From Paradesertivirga mongoliensis (GTDB taxonomy: Bacteria; Bacteroidota; Bacteroidia; Sphingobacteriales; Sphingobacteriaceae), in assembly GCF_024436395.1 (NCBI RefSeq), contig NZ_JAFMZO010000003.1, positions 744,001-808,000 on the forward strand: a DNA stretch of 64,000 bases, in the 5' to 3' direction. A program made the translations under genes and the position numbers. Under the pieces are notes generated by a model, which saw nothing but the letters and a program-made list of their open reading frames with translations, had not been told where the DNA came from and made no database searches. Positions 26,914 to 35,280 of this stretch are shown here, piece after piece (within the stretch, counting starts at the first letter, position 1; each line of letters starts with the position of its first letter).

Positions 26914-27520
26914 AAAAGGTAAATGATAAATGAATTTAAAGAATTATTTGTAGAAAATTTTCGATTAAGACGTATTTGCAAAGAGAAATGCTACAAATAT
27001 ACAAAACAACGGTCAGACAATCAGTAATGAACCGGCGACACCCGACGATGAACCAATTATTGATTGAGATTGATGAAAATCCGGCAAGTAAATAGTTTTT
27101 AGCCCGTAACTCCTTGCAGAAACGACGATATGGCAGGATGCCGAATGCTTCCTGATAAACTGCTGGACCTTTCCGATAAAACGCGGGGGCTTATTGATAA
27201 ACTGCGAATGCGTAGTTCAGAAACCCCGGAGCTTCTGCACCATGCAGTGGTCCCCCATGTTTGGGAAGCGGAACGCCATCATTAAAGTAGTTGTCCAACA
27301 CGCTTCATATTGTTATTTCGTTACTGAAATCTTAATCTCAGAATAGACTTCTATAAGGAAAAACTGTTTCGAAGGACTCGCCGTACTTAAAAAATTTTCG
27401 AGCAGAGGGGTTCGAAAGTGAAAAATAAAAATTCGATAAAACCATTCAAAACCAAGCTGTTATACCTATATAACAGTCCACCGCTCTAACATTTTAATTT
27501 AACATTTAATCTTACTTATT
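26914..27520. other. 607-base intergenic region, no convincing gene
   Basis: This is the divergent region between the PAS gene and the LruC gene. It has a 51-codon ORF (27130-27285, plus) and a 15-codon ORF (27048-27095, plus) that would join into a longer reading if one stop were removed. Neither resembles a known family, so they may be decayed coding DNA. The LruC promoter must lie near the right end. Confidence 0.45.
27457..27476. promoter_or_regulatory. inverted repeat CTGTTATA-N4-TATAACAG upstream of the LruC gene
   Basis: Two perfect 8-base arms around CCTA, 44 bases before the start codon at 27521. The size and symmetry suit either an operator in the promoter or a leader hairpin. No regulator is identified. 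Confidence 0.45.
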
Positions 27521-28828
27521 ATGAAAACGAAATGTCTATTTAACCTTTATGCAAGGGTTTTCGTGTTGTTGTTTCTCGCAACTTTCCAAAGTTGCGAGAA
27601 AGATGATGTAGTAACTAATGATGGCCAGGAATTAAATTCTGTCGCCGCCATAAAAGAGGGGACCGGCGGTTCGACGGTTTTGGCGCCCGAACCTTGTATC
27701 CAGCGATGCCTGGTTGCCGGAAAGAACATGAACGTGGGAACTGTTGATGTTGCAGTTAACGGAGCCGGTGACTTGTTAGTAACTTATAATATTACAGCGT
27801 CGAATGTCTACATTCTGGAAACTCATGCTGACCTTTTTAACTCTATCGAACAATTTAAGCAAGATAAGAAGCTAAGTAACGGGGGAGCAATCCCGGGCAA
27901 ATTTAACTTCAAAAAAGCTTTCTCCCTCGCAGCTAAAGTAACTTCTTATACGGTTGTTATCCCAAAATCATATGTAGATCAATACAGCCAGTCGGGCTGT
28001 GTATCAATCGCTACTCATGCAAGCCTTTCGAATGGCGAAAGTGCATGGGCCGGAATTTGCTCTGATGCGCCCATGGGTACATCACTAGAAAATGCTCAGC
28101 AGTTCCCAGGGAAAAACTGGTCTGTTTATTTTGACTTCTGTCTGGATGAGTGCGGAGGAAAGGATTTTACATTCGCGTGGGAGGATCTGCGGAATGAAGG
28201 CAATGATGCCGATTATAACGATTTAGTCATTCAGACGAATGCAACCAGAAGCGGCAATCAATGGAAATTGAAGTTCTTTGCAACAGCAAGAGGCGCGGGT
28301 GTTGACCACTCATTTAAAATCAAAGTACCAATGCAGGGAATTGTACAAATACTGGGTGCTAACGGCGACCCCGCTCCTGCTTATACTTCCGACGGGCTGA
28401 ATTATATCATTACCGTCTTTGCCAGCACCAAGGCAGCACTACCGACAAATGATGTATTACCACATACCAATACGTTCCCTTACCTCGACTGTGTTCCGTT
28501 CGGTACCAGGGATATCTTGATAAAAGTTGATAATACCTTTATTTACAATACAGCCAAACCTTATGAACCATTTATTTCAGTGTATCCTTCGGGTGTGGCC
28601 GGTGTGGGCGGGAGCTACGATCTATCAATATTTGAATTAAGCGGACAACACACGTGGACTAGCCCTGATGGAAAAATATACCCCAATGGAATTTTGGTTC
28701 CGAAAGACTGGAGATGGCCGGTTGAACAGCAGCATATTACTGGCCCCTATCCGGATTTCCCTCAGCCAAACTGGGCCGCAAACTTTGCGAACCCGTCATT
28801 AGCCTATGATATTACCAAGTGTCAGTAA
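27521..28828 (+). CDS. LruC-domain (DUF4842) surface lipoprotein
   Basis: 435 residues with a lipoprotein signal whose lipobox is FQSC, followed by EKDD. The C-terminal half (about 195-430) has the marks of LruC/DUF4842 proteins: an acidic metal-binding-like stretch WEDLRNEGNDADYNDLV and the closing motif GILVPKDWRWPVEQQHI with the YPDFPQPNW tail. Proteins of this type are surface-exposed in Bacteroidota. Their function is unknown, and they have been linked to cell-surface structures or matrix. It is a single-gene unit, ended by the hairpin at 28924-28954. A perfect 30-base inverted repeat overlaps its signal-peptide codons. Confidence 0.85.
   Translation: MKTKCLFNLYARVFVLLFLATFQSCEKDDVVTNDGQELNSVAAIKEGTGGSTVLAPEPCIQRCLVAGKNMNVGTVDVAVNGAGDLLVTYNITASNVYILETHADLFNSIEQFKQDKKLSNGGAIPGKFNFKKAFSLAAKVTSYTVVIPKSYVDQYSQSGCVSIATHASLSNGESAWAGICSDAPMGTSLENAQQFPGKNWSVYFDFCLDECGGKDFTFAWEDLRNEGNDADYNDLVIQTNATRSGNQWKLKFFATARGAGVDHSFKIKVPMQGIVQILGANGDPAPAYTSDGLNYIITVFASTKAALPTNDVLPHTNTFPYLDCVPFGTRDILIKVDNTFIYNTAKPYEPFISVYPSGVAGVGGSYDLSIFELSGQHTWTSPDGKIYPNGILVPKDWRWPVEQQHITGPYPDFPQPNWAANFANPSLAYDITKCQ
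27572..27601. repeat. perfect inverted repeat within the signal-peptide codons of the LruC gene
   Basis: TTTCTCGCAACTTT and AAAGTTGCGAGAAA are exact complements separated by CC, 51 bases into the coding sequence and spanning the lipobox Cys codon. A 14-base-pair stem inside a reading frame is far beyond chance for unselected coding DNA. It may be an RNA structure affecting early translation, or a protein-binding site. Confidence 0.8.
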
Positions 28829-28923
28829 AAAACGCTGGATAAGAATGAAGGTGCATCTTTAAATGACCTTCGCAGACTAACAATGTAAATGTCGGGGTTG
28901 GTGGAAAAACCAGACAGACCATA

Positions 28924-28954
28924 CAAGAGGTCGGGCTTCTTGCCCGACCTCTTG
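28924..28954. terminator. bidirectional hairpin between convergent genes
   Basis: A perfect 13-base-pair stem (CAAGAGGTCGGGC) closes on a TTCTT loop between the LruC gene and the convergent AraC gene. There is no long T-run on either side, but placement and stability fit a shared terminator. Confidence 0.75.
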
Positions 28955-28979
28955 CTTACATATCGTCGTCAATACTGCA

Positions 28980-29864
28980 TTAAAACTTAAATACAGACCG
29001 GTTCTGTTGTCTGTACTGTCCCGGGGTCATGCCCGTCACCTTTTTAAAAATTCTTGAGAAATAAGGTGTGGTTTCAAAGCCGGTTTTTGCTGCAATCTCG
29101 TCATAGGGCATATTGGTAGTGGTTAGAAGATACTGGGCTCTTTCAATTCTCTTTTCATGAATAAAATTGATGGGCCGTTCGCCGGTAGCTTGCTGAAAAA
29201 TCCGCGAAAAGTAGTCGGGGTGCTGATTCGCTCTCTCTGCAAGGTGCATTACGCTGAGGTTTTCTTTCAGATTTAAGTGGATATAACTTACTGCTTCGAG
29301 AACTTTAGAAGGGATAGACGTAATGTTTGAGGGTTTGAACGTTTGGTCGGTCAGGAATCTCGAAATCAGTTGCAGAATAATGCCCTGGGTTTCCATGTAT
29401 GCCGACATGCTTTGGAGATTATTCAACTCCTGGTATTCTCTATAATATATATTTTTCTCATAGACTTTAGGATCATTTGACCGGTTGATACCCCGGCCCG
29501 GATTAATTTCAAGTATCCGTTTTAAACTTTCAACATCCTGGCTCATCGCCTGCACTTTCATTACCGTCCGGTTATTTGCAAACAAGGATATCCCGGCAAC
29601 CGACTCTTCAAAAAACTGAATAAAATATTGACTGAGGTAAAACTGGCAATTAAGGCTGCATAGCGTAAAGCTTGGAATGAGATAAAGGTACCCTGGTTCA
29701 AGAAGTATCCTGTCCTTTTCGCCTGATATAAGACCCTCTCCCTCATCTATGTAATAGAGCCGGTAATACGGACTTATGATATTACTGTAATTCCATTTGC
29801 TATTGAGCTTTACGTAGTCTATATGGAGTAGAGAGAATGAATGCTTTAAAACTCTTTTTGCCAT
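28980..29864 (-). CDS. AraC-family transcriptional regulator
   Basis: 294 residues. The N-terminal part (about 15-170) is a cupin-like sugar-binding domain (YYRLYYIDEGEG, LLEPGYLYLIPS). The C-terminal part (about 190-285) is a double HTH of AraC type with AERANQHPDYFSRIFQ and the signature FETTPYFSRIFKKVTGMTPGQYR. Cytoplasmic, no signal. It is transcribed away from the mutarotase-GH29 operon across a 298-base gap, the classic arrangement of an activator beside its target. It therefore probably activates fucose or rhamnose glycan use, with the free sugar as a likely ligand. Confidence 0.92.
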   Translation of the reverse strand: MAKRVLKHSFSLLHIDYVKLNSKWNYSNIISPYYRLYYIDEGEGLISGEKDRILLEPGYLYLIPSFTLCSLNCQFYLSQYFIQFFEESVAGISLFANNRTVMKVQAMSQDVESLKRILEINPGRGINRSNDPKVYEKNIYYREYQELNNLQSMSAYMETQGIILQLISRFLTDQTFKPSNITSIPSKVLEAVSYIHLNLKENLSVMHLAERANQHPDYFSRIFQQATGERPINFIHEKRIERAQYLLTTTNMPYDEIAAKTGFETTPYFSRIFKKVTGMTPGQYRQQNRSVFKF

Positions 29865-30106
29865 GGTGCTTCTATCTGGGGTCTGATTTGTGCAGAATAA
29901 GCCGACCTACAGAAATCATTTTTATGAAATTCTACCGTCTGATATTCTACAACAAACAACCAGATAAGAATCTAATATACCTCGAACTAAGAATATTTCA
30001 AGAGAAACTTTTGACACTATGTGCTAAACCAGCACACAGACCTGCACAAGTCGGATTTGTATAAAACAAAGTCTTAATACTGTAATGAGAAAGAGTCGGC
30101 CCGGTT

Positions 30107-30114
30107 TAAATTTG
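30107..30114 (+). promoter_or_regulatory. candidate -7 promoter element TAAATTTG for the mutarotase-GH29 operon
   Basis: An exact match to TAnnTTTG, 48 bases before the mutarotase start codon, giving a leader of about 40 bases. The -33 region is unclear, as expected for a promoter activated by the adjacent AraC protein. Confidence 0.5.
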
Positions 30115-30162
30115 CATTAGCAGCGAATAAAATACAGCGGCCAATTATAACCCTAACCTGGA

Positions 30163-30492
30163 ATGAAAAGATATTGCTTTGCTATAGACCTAGTTGATGA
30201 TGCTAAACTAATAAACGAGTATGAGAGCTGGCACCGGAGCTGTTGGCCCGAAATAAAAACAAGTATCAGGGATAGTGGGATCATAGAGATGGAGATCTAC
30301 CGGACCGGCAACCGGCTTTTCATGATTATGGATGCAGACCCAAATTTTTCATTGCAAAGAAAGTGGGAAATGGACTTATCCAACCCAAAGGTGCAAGAAT
30401 GGGAAACATTAATGTGGAAGTTTCAACAGCCTGTACCATGGGCTAAGCCGGGAGAAAAATGGGTGTTAATGGATAGAATATTTCAATTATAA
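30163..30492 (+). CDS. L-rhamnose/L-fucose mutarotase (DUF718 family)
   Basis: 109 residues, the full length of the RhaM/DUF718 (PF05336) family. These small dimeric ferredoxin-like proteins interconvert alpha and beta anomers of L-rhamnose or L-fucose. The conserved His is at 24 in WHRSCWPEI and the C-terminal W-E-x-L-M-W and GEKW motifs are present. Cytoplasmic. It is followed 83 bases later by a GH29 alpha-L-fucosidase on the same strand, so L-fucose is the more likely substrate here, though family members are usually named for rhamnose. Confidence 0.9.
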   Translation: MKRYCFAIDLVDDAKLINEYESWHRSCWPEIKTSIRDSGIIEMEIYRTGNRLFMIMDADPNFSLQRKWEMDLSNPKVQEWETLMWKFQQPVPWAKPGEKWVLMDRIFQL

Positions 30493-30575
30493 CCAGATGT
30501 ACCGACCGGCACTGGTATCGGTATAACATGACTCGTATGAATAAAGAAATAACCCGCAAATAGTTCGAATTCAGC

Positions 30576-32366
30576 ATGAAAAATATATTTATCAAATCAG
30601 TAATTGCTGTTGTGCTCTTAAATCTCTCTAAGGCAGACGCTCAAACTCCACAAGCCCCGGTTATTCAATCGCAACCAGGCCCTAAACTAACACAGGCCCC
30701 TCCCATTCCTGCGAGTCCGGCGAAGGAGCCCATCAACAGCGTGGAGATGGGTGATTGGAGAACTTTTCCGGAAATGAAACTGGATCTGCCGATAGCGCCC
30801 GGACCTTTCGAGCCAACATGGGAATCCATTGAGAAAAATTACCCGGGCGAACCGGCCTGGCTTCGCGATGCAAAGTTTGGCATATGGGTTCATTTTGGTC
30901 CTCAAGCCGCAGGCGAAAGCGGCGACTGGTATTCACGTAAACTCTATTCTCCCGGTAAAAGAGCTTATGAGAACCATCTGAAGAGATACGGACATCCTTC
31001 AGAAGTGGGTTATAAAGAGGTGTTGCGCGACTGGAACCCAAGCAAACTCGATCCCGCAAAACTCACGAAAATATATCAGGACGCTGGAGCGCGTTTCCTA
31101 ATGATCCAGGGCGTGCATCATGACAATTATGACATGTGGAACTCACGTTACCAACCATGGAACTCGGTGAACATCGGACCGAAACGCGATCTGATAGGCG
31201 AATGGGAAAAGGCAGCACGCGCTACTGGCATGCGTTTCGGCGTAACTTTTCACCACGAATATACATGGTGGTGGTGGCAGACCGCATTTGGCAGCGACAA
31301 AGAAGGAAACAAAAAAGGTGTTCCTTACGATGGAAACCTCAGCCTTACCGATGGTAAAGGCAAATGGTGGGAAGGATATGATCCGCGTTTACTCTATGGT
31401 ATTGACTTGCGTGAATACAAGGGAGTTGAAAAAGCAGCTCATACAGAATGGTCGCCACCACCCGCAGGAATATTTTCACGACACCTGCCTTACGCAAAAT
31501 GGTACGCCACTCAATGGGCCTTAAGGATGATGGATGTAGTAGAAAAGTACAATCCCGATTTTATTTATACAGACGGTACTGTACAGGGACCTTTTACCGG
31601 TGACGGCACCGGCACCGGAATCAAGGCCGATGCCATGCCGCGCGTAATGGCAGATTTCTACAATCGTACGCTACAGCGCCGGGGCGAAGTAAATACCTTC
31701 AGCATAGTAAAATTTCGCCACAAAACGAACGGAACAGTAAATACTGAGGAGCACGGGATCCCGGCTAATATTAAAACCGATCAACCCTGGATTGCAGAGG
31801 CCCCCATCGGCGATTGGTTTTATGCTCCAAACTTTATCTACGACTCAGGAATGATGATCCGTTATGTGATTGAAGCTATAGCACGCGACGGAAATGCGGC
31901 ATTATCTATTCCAATTCTGCCCGACGGATCGCTCGAACCTGCTTGCGAGAAAATGCTGAAGGAGGTTGGAGTGTGGATGCGACGCAATGGTGAAGCGGTG
32001 TATGGAAGCCGTGCATGGGCTATTCCGGGGGAAGGGGAAACGGTTAAGGGTAAATTAAAAATGCTTCCGGGAGGCAAATTGGGACGCCATCATGCTGACT
32101 TTAAGTTCAATGCGCAGGACTTCCGTTTTACCACCGGCAAAAATGGCGCGCTCTACGCCTTCTGTATGACTACACCGGCGCCAGGAACCCGACTGAAGAT
32201 CAATTGTCTTGGTAACAATGCAAAATATCTTGACAAACCGGTAAAAAGGGTAAAGCTTCTGGGGCATAATGGCAAACTGAAATGGAAACAAAAAGCAGAC
32301 GGACTGGAAATCGTTTGTCCGGCAAAAATGCCTTTTGAGACAGCAATTGTTTTTAAGGTTGAATAA
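30576..32366 (+). CDS. GH29 alpha-L-fucosidase
   Basis: 596 residues with a signal peptide (ending KADAQ) and then an unusual Pro-rich linker of about 40 residues before the catalytic barrel. GH29 landmarks: AKFGIWVHFGPQA, MIQGVHHDNYDMW and the nucleophile region DFIYTDGT with Asp333. C-terminal residues about 500-596 form the usual beta-sandwich. It retains alpha-linked L-fucose with net retention in the periplasm. The operon with the mutarotase suggests removal and onward processing of fucose. It is separate from the GH95 fucosidase of PUL-2, which uses an inverting mechanism. Confidence 0.93.
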   Translation: MKNIFIKSVIAVVLLNLSKADAQTPQAPVIQSQPGPKLTQAPPIPASPAKEPINSVEMGDWRTFPEMKLDLPIAPGPFEPTWESIEKNYPGEPAWLRDAKFGIWVHFGPQAAGESGDWYSRKLYSPGKRAYENHLKRYGHPSEVGYKEVLRDWNPSKLDPAKLTKIYQDAGARFLMIQGVHHDNYDMWNSRYQPWNSVNIGPKRDLIGEWEKAARATGMRFGVTFHHEYTWWWWQTAFGSDKEGNKKGVPYDGNLSLTDGKGKWWEGYDPRLLYGIDLREYKGVEKAAHTEWSPPPAGIFSRHLPYAKWYATQWALRMMDVVEKYNPDFIYTDGTVQGPFTGDGTGTGIKADAMPRVMADFYNRTLQRRGEVNTFSIVKFRHKTNGTVNTEEHGIPANIKTDQPWIAEAPIGDWFYAPNFIYDSGMMIRYVIEAIARDGNAALSIPILPDGSLEPACEKMLKEVGVWMRRNGEAVYGSRAWAIPGEGETVKGKLKMLPGGKLGRHHADFKFNAQDFRFTTGKNGALYAFCMTTPAPGTRLKINCLGNNAKYLDKPVKRVKLLGHNGKLKWKQKADGLEIVCPAKMPFETAIVFKVE

Positions 32367-32827
32367 GAGGCGTAGTTTGAACCAGGATGATTTGTAAGTT
32401 TCATTATGATATTGCCTAATCATAGTAGATGATCACGATGATAGTAATGGAAGCTAATCTGATTGACTTTTGGCTGCCAGTGTTCAGAACGAGACAATCC
32501 AAAATATTTCCTGGTTAAATGTGCGGAAGATTACTCTTATAAAGATGAAGGATGCCTGCAATTGCCTGTTGACAGAGACTTTAATTTGCGAAAGACAAAA
32601 CCAAATGCATTGATAGTCAATAATTAAGACTACCTTTAAAGAAGTACGTTAAAACGATCTCATCTCCCCCTTCCACTTAGGAACTACCTCATCTGATTTG
32701 TAGCTCTTAAACATCGCTTTATCAGAAAAACATGCAGAGATTTCATATCCCTAAATTGACTCTGCTTAAAACGGGATTGAGCTTCACCATTAAAATCAGC
32801 CGATTTAACATTTAAAATTAAACTATC
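32367..32827. other. 461-base intergenic region, no convincing gene
   Basis: It lies between the GH29 gene and the small Lys-rich gene. A 27-codon plus-strand ORF (32732-32815) and a 21-codon minus-strand ORF near 32655-32720 are too short to support. No clear terminator hairpin or promoter consensus was seen. Confidence 0.45.
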
Positions 32828-32959
32828 ATGAGCAAAGACAAAGGCAGCAAAAACAGTAAGAAAGCGGCAAGTACCGAAAGCAAGAAAGCACCGTCTGACT
32901 ATCAGAGTGGCAAGAATTCAGTATCAAAGATTGAACCTATATCCCCTAAAAAGAAGTAA
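32828..32959 (+). CDS. small Lys/Ser-rich basic protein of 43 residues
   Basis: A 43-codon ORF starting MSKDKGSKNSKKAAS and ending ISPKKK, with 12 lysines. It is low-complexity and probably disordered, with no signal or membrane segment. It resembles small MSKDKGxKNxKK proteins that I recall as common hypothetical genes in Sphingobacteriaceae (from memory, not searched). It ends one base before the next gene starts at 32961, so the two are surely co-transcribed. A nucleic-acid-binding or stress role is possible but unproven. Confidence 0.65.
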   Translation: MSKDKGSKNSKKAASTESKKAPSDYQSGKNSVSKIEPISPKKK

Positions 32960-32960
32960 T

Positions 32961-33278
32961 ATGATAAACTCAACGGTAGAATTACAGGCGAAAATGTATG
33001 TGTTTGATTTAGGTAATTGCGCCAAGGAGTACTGGTTCAAAGATGATGAAGACTGGGATTTGTGCCTGGCATCTGGAGAGCAAAAATTGGAGCTTGAAAA
33101 AAAATACCATCCTACCATCTCTAAAAAAGGATTGCCTGAAACACTTGTCCAGCTTCACCATATGGTAAAGTCAAGACTATTGAAAGCAAATCCTCATTTT
33201 TTGAAGCAAGGCCCCTCAGAAGAGATGTCGTCGACTCCGGAGTTTTTAATTGCCTTTAACAGGAACAGAAGGCGTTAA
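32961..33278 (+). CDS. hypothetical protein of 105 residues
   Basis: The start at 32961 (MINSTVELQAKMYVFDLG) is chosen because it directly follows the stop of the small Lys-rich gene. The frame remains open back to 32907, but that would overlap it. The protein is soluble and mixed-charge, with DDEDWDLCLASGEQKLELEKKYH and a basic tail ending NRNRRR. No domain is recognised. Coupling to the small basic protein suggests a shared role. Beyond it lies the tail of a dead histidine kinase. Confidence 0.65.
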   Translation: MINSTVELQAKMYVFDLGNCAKEYWFKDDEDWDLCLASGEQKLELEKKYHPTISKKGLPETLVQLHHMVKSRLLKANPHFLKQGPSEEMSSTPEFLIAFNRNRRR

Positions 33279-33340
33279 AAATTATTTGCGATCGAAAATG
33301 CTAAAGAAAAAAATTGCTTGCCGGACAGGCCGACCATATT

Positions 33341-33446
33341 ATGCTTTATATTTCGGATGATATCTATTAAGGAAGGAATATTGGGCGTTGAAAGCAAATT
33401 AGGCTCAGGGTCAACCTTCAGTTTCAAAATACCGAAAGTCGCCTGA
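33341..33446 (+). pseudogene. remnant of a histidine-kinase C-terminus
   Basis: The reading from 33364 ends ILGVESKLGSGSTFSFKIP before a TGA at 33444-33446, the unmistakable end of a histidine-kinase HATPase_c domain. Just upstream, in a different frame (33344 on), LYISDDI matches the preceding helix of such kinases. The two parts need a frameshift to join and nothing further upstream is kinase-like. It is therefore a decayed fragment, running in the opposite direction to the live kinase at 34069-35280 and differing from it in sequence. Confidence 0.75.
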
Positions 33447-33462
33447 TGTACGTCCAAAAAAA

Positions 33463-33837
33463 TTAGCTAACCGTTGCAGATGGAGAAAGGTGATATTTTA
33501 CTGTTTCAGTTAAATGATCTATCTGAAATGGTTTGAGAATAATGGCGGTGGCTCCGAAGTCGCAAACTGCTGTATGTATCGACTCGTCTGAGGAGATCAT
33601 AATCACCGGAGTATGTTCGTTGCTGATGTATGATCTCACTTCTCTGCAAACCTCTAGTCCATTGATTTCATTCATATTGATGTCGAGAATAATTAAATCA
33701 GGCTCAAATTCTAATATCAGCTGAAGAATATCAACCGGAAAAATTGAAGTTTTGACCGAGTATCCTTCGGACAATAAAATTATCTCATAGATATCAAGAA
33801 TTTCCTGATCATCATCAACACACAATATCCGTTTCAT
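33463..33837 (-). CDS. single-domain response regulator (CheY-like receiver)
   Basis: 124 residues forming one receiver domain: acidic cluster Asp8-Asp10, phospho-acceptor Asp52 in LIILDINM, Ser82 in the Thr/Ser position, Lys102 before Pro103. There is no DNA-binding, GGDEF or other effector domain. It follows the histidine kinase of the stressosome-like operon by 231 bases and is its likely partner. A receiver-only output must act by protein contact, for example on another kinase, a phosphorelay, or back on the Rsb proteins. Confidence 0.9.
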   Translation of the reverse strand: MKRILCVDDDQEILDIYEIILLSEGYSVKTSIFPVDILQLILEFEPDLIILDINMNEINGLEVCREVRSYISNEHTPVIMISSDESIHTAVCDFGATAIILKPFQIDHLTETVKYHLSPSATVS

Positions 33838-34068
33838 TTTTTCTTGAGTTTTACAAGGGAGAGTTATAGATGCAACTCGATACCGTGCTTAATGTTTCGA
33901 TTATATTACCGGGCGCCTCATATAGCGCTACTTCTGTATTTTTGGCTGGTTTACAGCGACTTGACTGCAAAGACTAGAAGACGCTAAAATTCTGCTTTGT
34001 GGCTAAAACCTTTGCTGCGAGACTCAAAGACCTTGAGTTTTCTTGCTCTGCGCCTTAGAAAAGCATTT

Positions 34069-35280
34069 CTAGCAAACGCCCATTCCGGGCAACGAAAAGA
34101 AAAATGTAGAACCCACATCTTTAGTACTCTCCACCCATATTTTACCGCCATGATCGTTGATGATCTCAGAGGCTATATACAGCCCCATACCAAGACCCGA
34201 ATATCCGTTGACGACCTGCTTATCGCGATGAAACTTTTGAAATATCTTTTCGATACTTTCTTCAGACATGCCGATTCCCTCGTCGGCAACAGAGACCGTC
34301 AGGTTTCCTTTTTTGCAGATTGCAGTTCGTAAAACAACTTTAGAACCGGCCCTCGAGTACTTTCCGGCATTGCTTATCAGATTAGTGAACACCTGGTCCA
34401 TCCGTTCACGGTCGAGTTTCACCATTACACTTGCGCCAAGCTCTACAGTCAACTCGTGTTTGGGTAATAAATGGGTGAGTAAAAATGAGGCCTCCTGTAT
34501 AAAGGAGTTGAAATCAACCTCCTCATAATTGTATTCAAGTCGGCCATTCTCAATCTTAGAAGTATCCAGCAGCTGCTGAACAAGGTTTCTAAGCTTGGTT
34601 GACTGTGCATCAATTTTCAACAGAAAGTCTCTAACCTGTTCGCTACAGGCCTCCTTACCCATTAGCGCCAGTTGGGTGTAGGCTTTAATAATGGTGATCG
34701 GGGTTTTCAATTCGTGACTGGCGATGGATATAAATTCATTTCGCTTTTCGTCTATATACTTAGATTGTCTCAGTTGCGCGTCTTTAGTTTCGGCAATAAG
34801 AAACAACTCAAGGTTTTTCCGTTTAACCTCTTCGTAGGCTGAAATAGGCGGCTCGGTATCAAAATAGTCTTTAAGAAACTTTATTTTCACCTGATCCAGG
34901 CTGATGGATCGCGGTAGATTGATACCAATTTCGATTATCACTTTATCAGCCAGCTCATAATTTTGAAATAAGGGAACGAGTTTTTTGGCATAAAAAAAGC
35001 TTTCATCCGAAATAGTAGAGCCCTTTACACTGTCGTATTGTATTATGCCAGATAATGAATAGCGGTTTGACTTCTGCACCAGGCCAAGCGAAAGAACGCC
35101 TGTATCGGTGAAGTCGATCACTACCCTGCAGAGTTCTGCAATAGCCGTTACAAAAGTGGCCTGGGTGGAGAGGCTTAGCTTCAGAATCTCCGATAGTTTT
35201 GAAGCTTTTTTCTGAGCCAAAACCAGGTCCATTTCATTTTCTAATGTAAGGGTAATTAATTCTAGCATACTAATGAACAT
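34069..35280 (-). CDS. histidine kinase with vestigial RsbT-like N-terminal domain
   Basis: 403 residues, cytoplasmic, no membrane span. Residues about 17-145 align by eye with RsbT-type ATPases (AQKKASKLSEILKLSLSTQ, TAIAELCRVVIDF). In the N-box the ATP-binding Asn is replaced by Val53, so this part should not bind ATP. A coiled linker leads to HisKA with His189 in IASHELKTP and a complete HATPase_c (NLISNAGKYS, DEGIGMS, GLGMGLYIASEI). The start overlaps the SpoIIE gene by 11 bases; Met5 is an alternative. The vestigial domain is a plausible docking site for RsbS/RsbR, so the stressosome could gate the kinase directly. Confidence 0.9.
   Translation of the reverse strand: MFISMLELITLTLENEMDLVLAQKKASKLSEILKLSLSTQATFVTAIAELCRVVIDFTDTGVLSLGLVQKSNRYSLSGIIQYDSVKGSTISDESFFYAKKLVPLFQNYELADKVIIEIGINLPRSISLDQVKIKFLKDYFDTEPPISAYEEVKRKNLELFLIAETKDAQLRQSKYIDEKRNEFISIASHELKTPITIIKAYTQLALMGKEACSEQVRDFLLKIDAQSTKLRNLVQQLLDTSKIENGRLEYNYEEVDFNSFIQEASFLLTHLLPKHELTVELGASVMVKLDRERMDQVFTNLISNAGKYSRAGSKVVLRTAICKKGNLTVSVADEGIGMSEESIEKIFQKFHRDKQVVNGYSGLGMGLYIASEIINDHGGKIWVESTKDVGSTFFFSLPGMGVC

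Noticed and set aside
27130..27285. 51-codon plus-strand ORF before the LruC gene
   Set aside because: Too short and without recognisable features; possibly part of a decayed gene but not supportable as a CDS.
32907..32960. 18-codon extension of the 105-residue hypothetical gene
   Set aside because: Overlaps the Lys-rich small gene in another frame; the start at 32961 directly after that stop is more credible.
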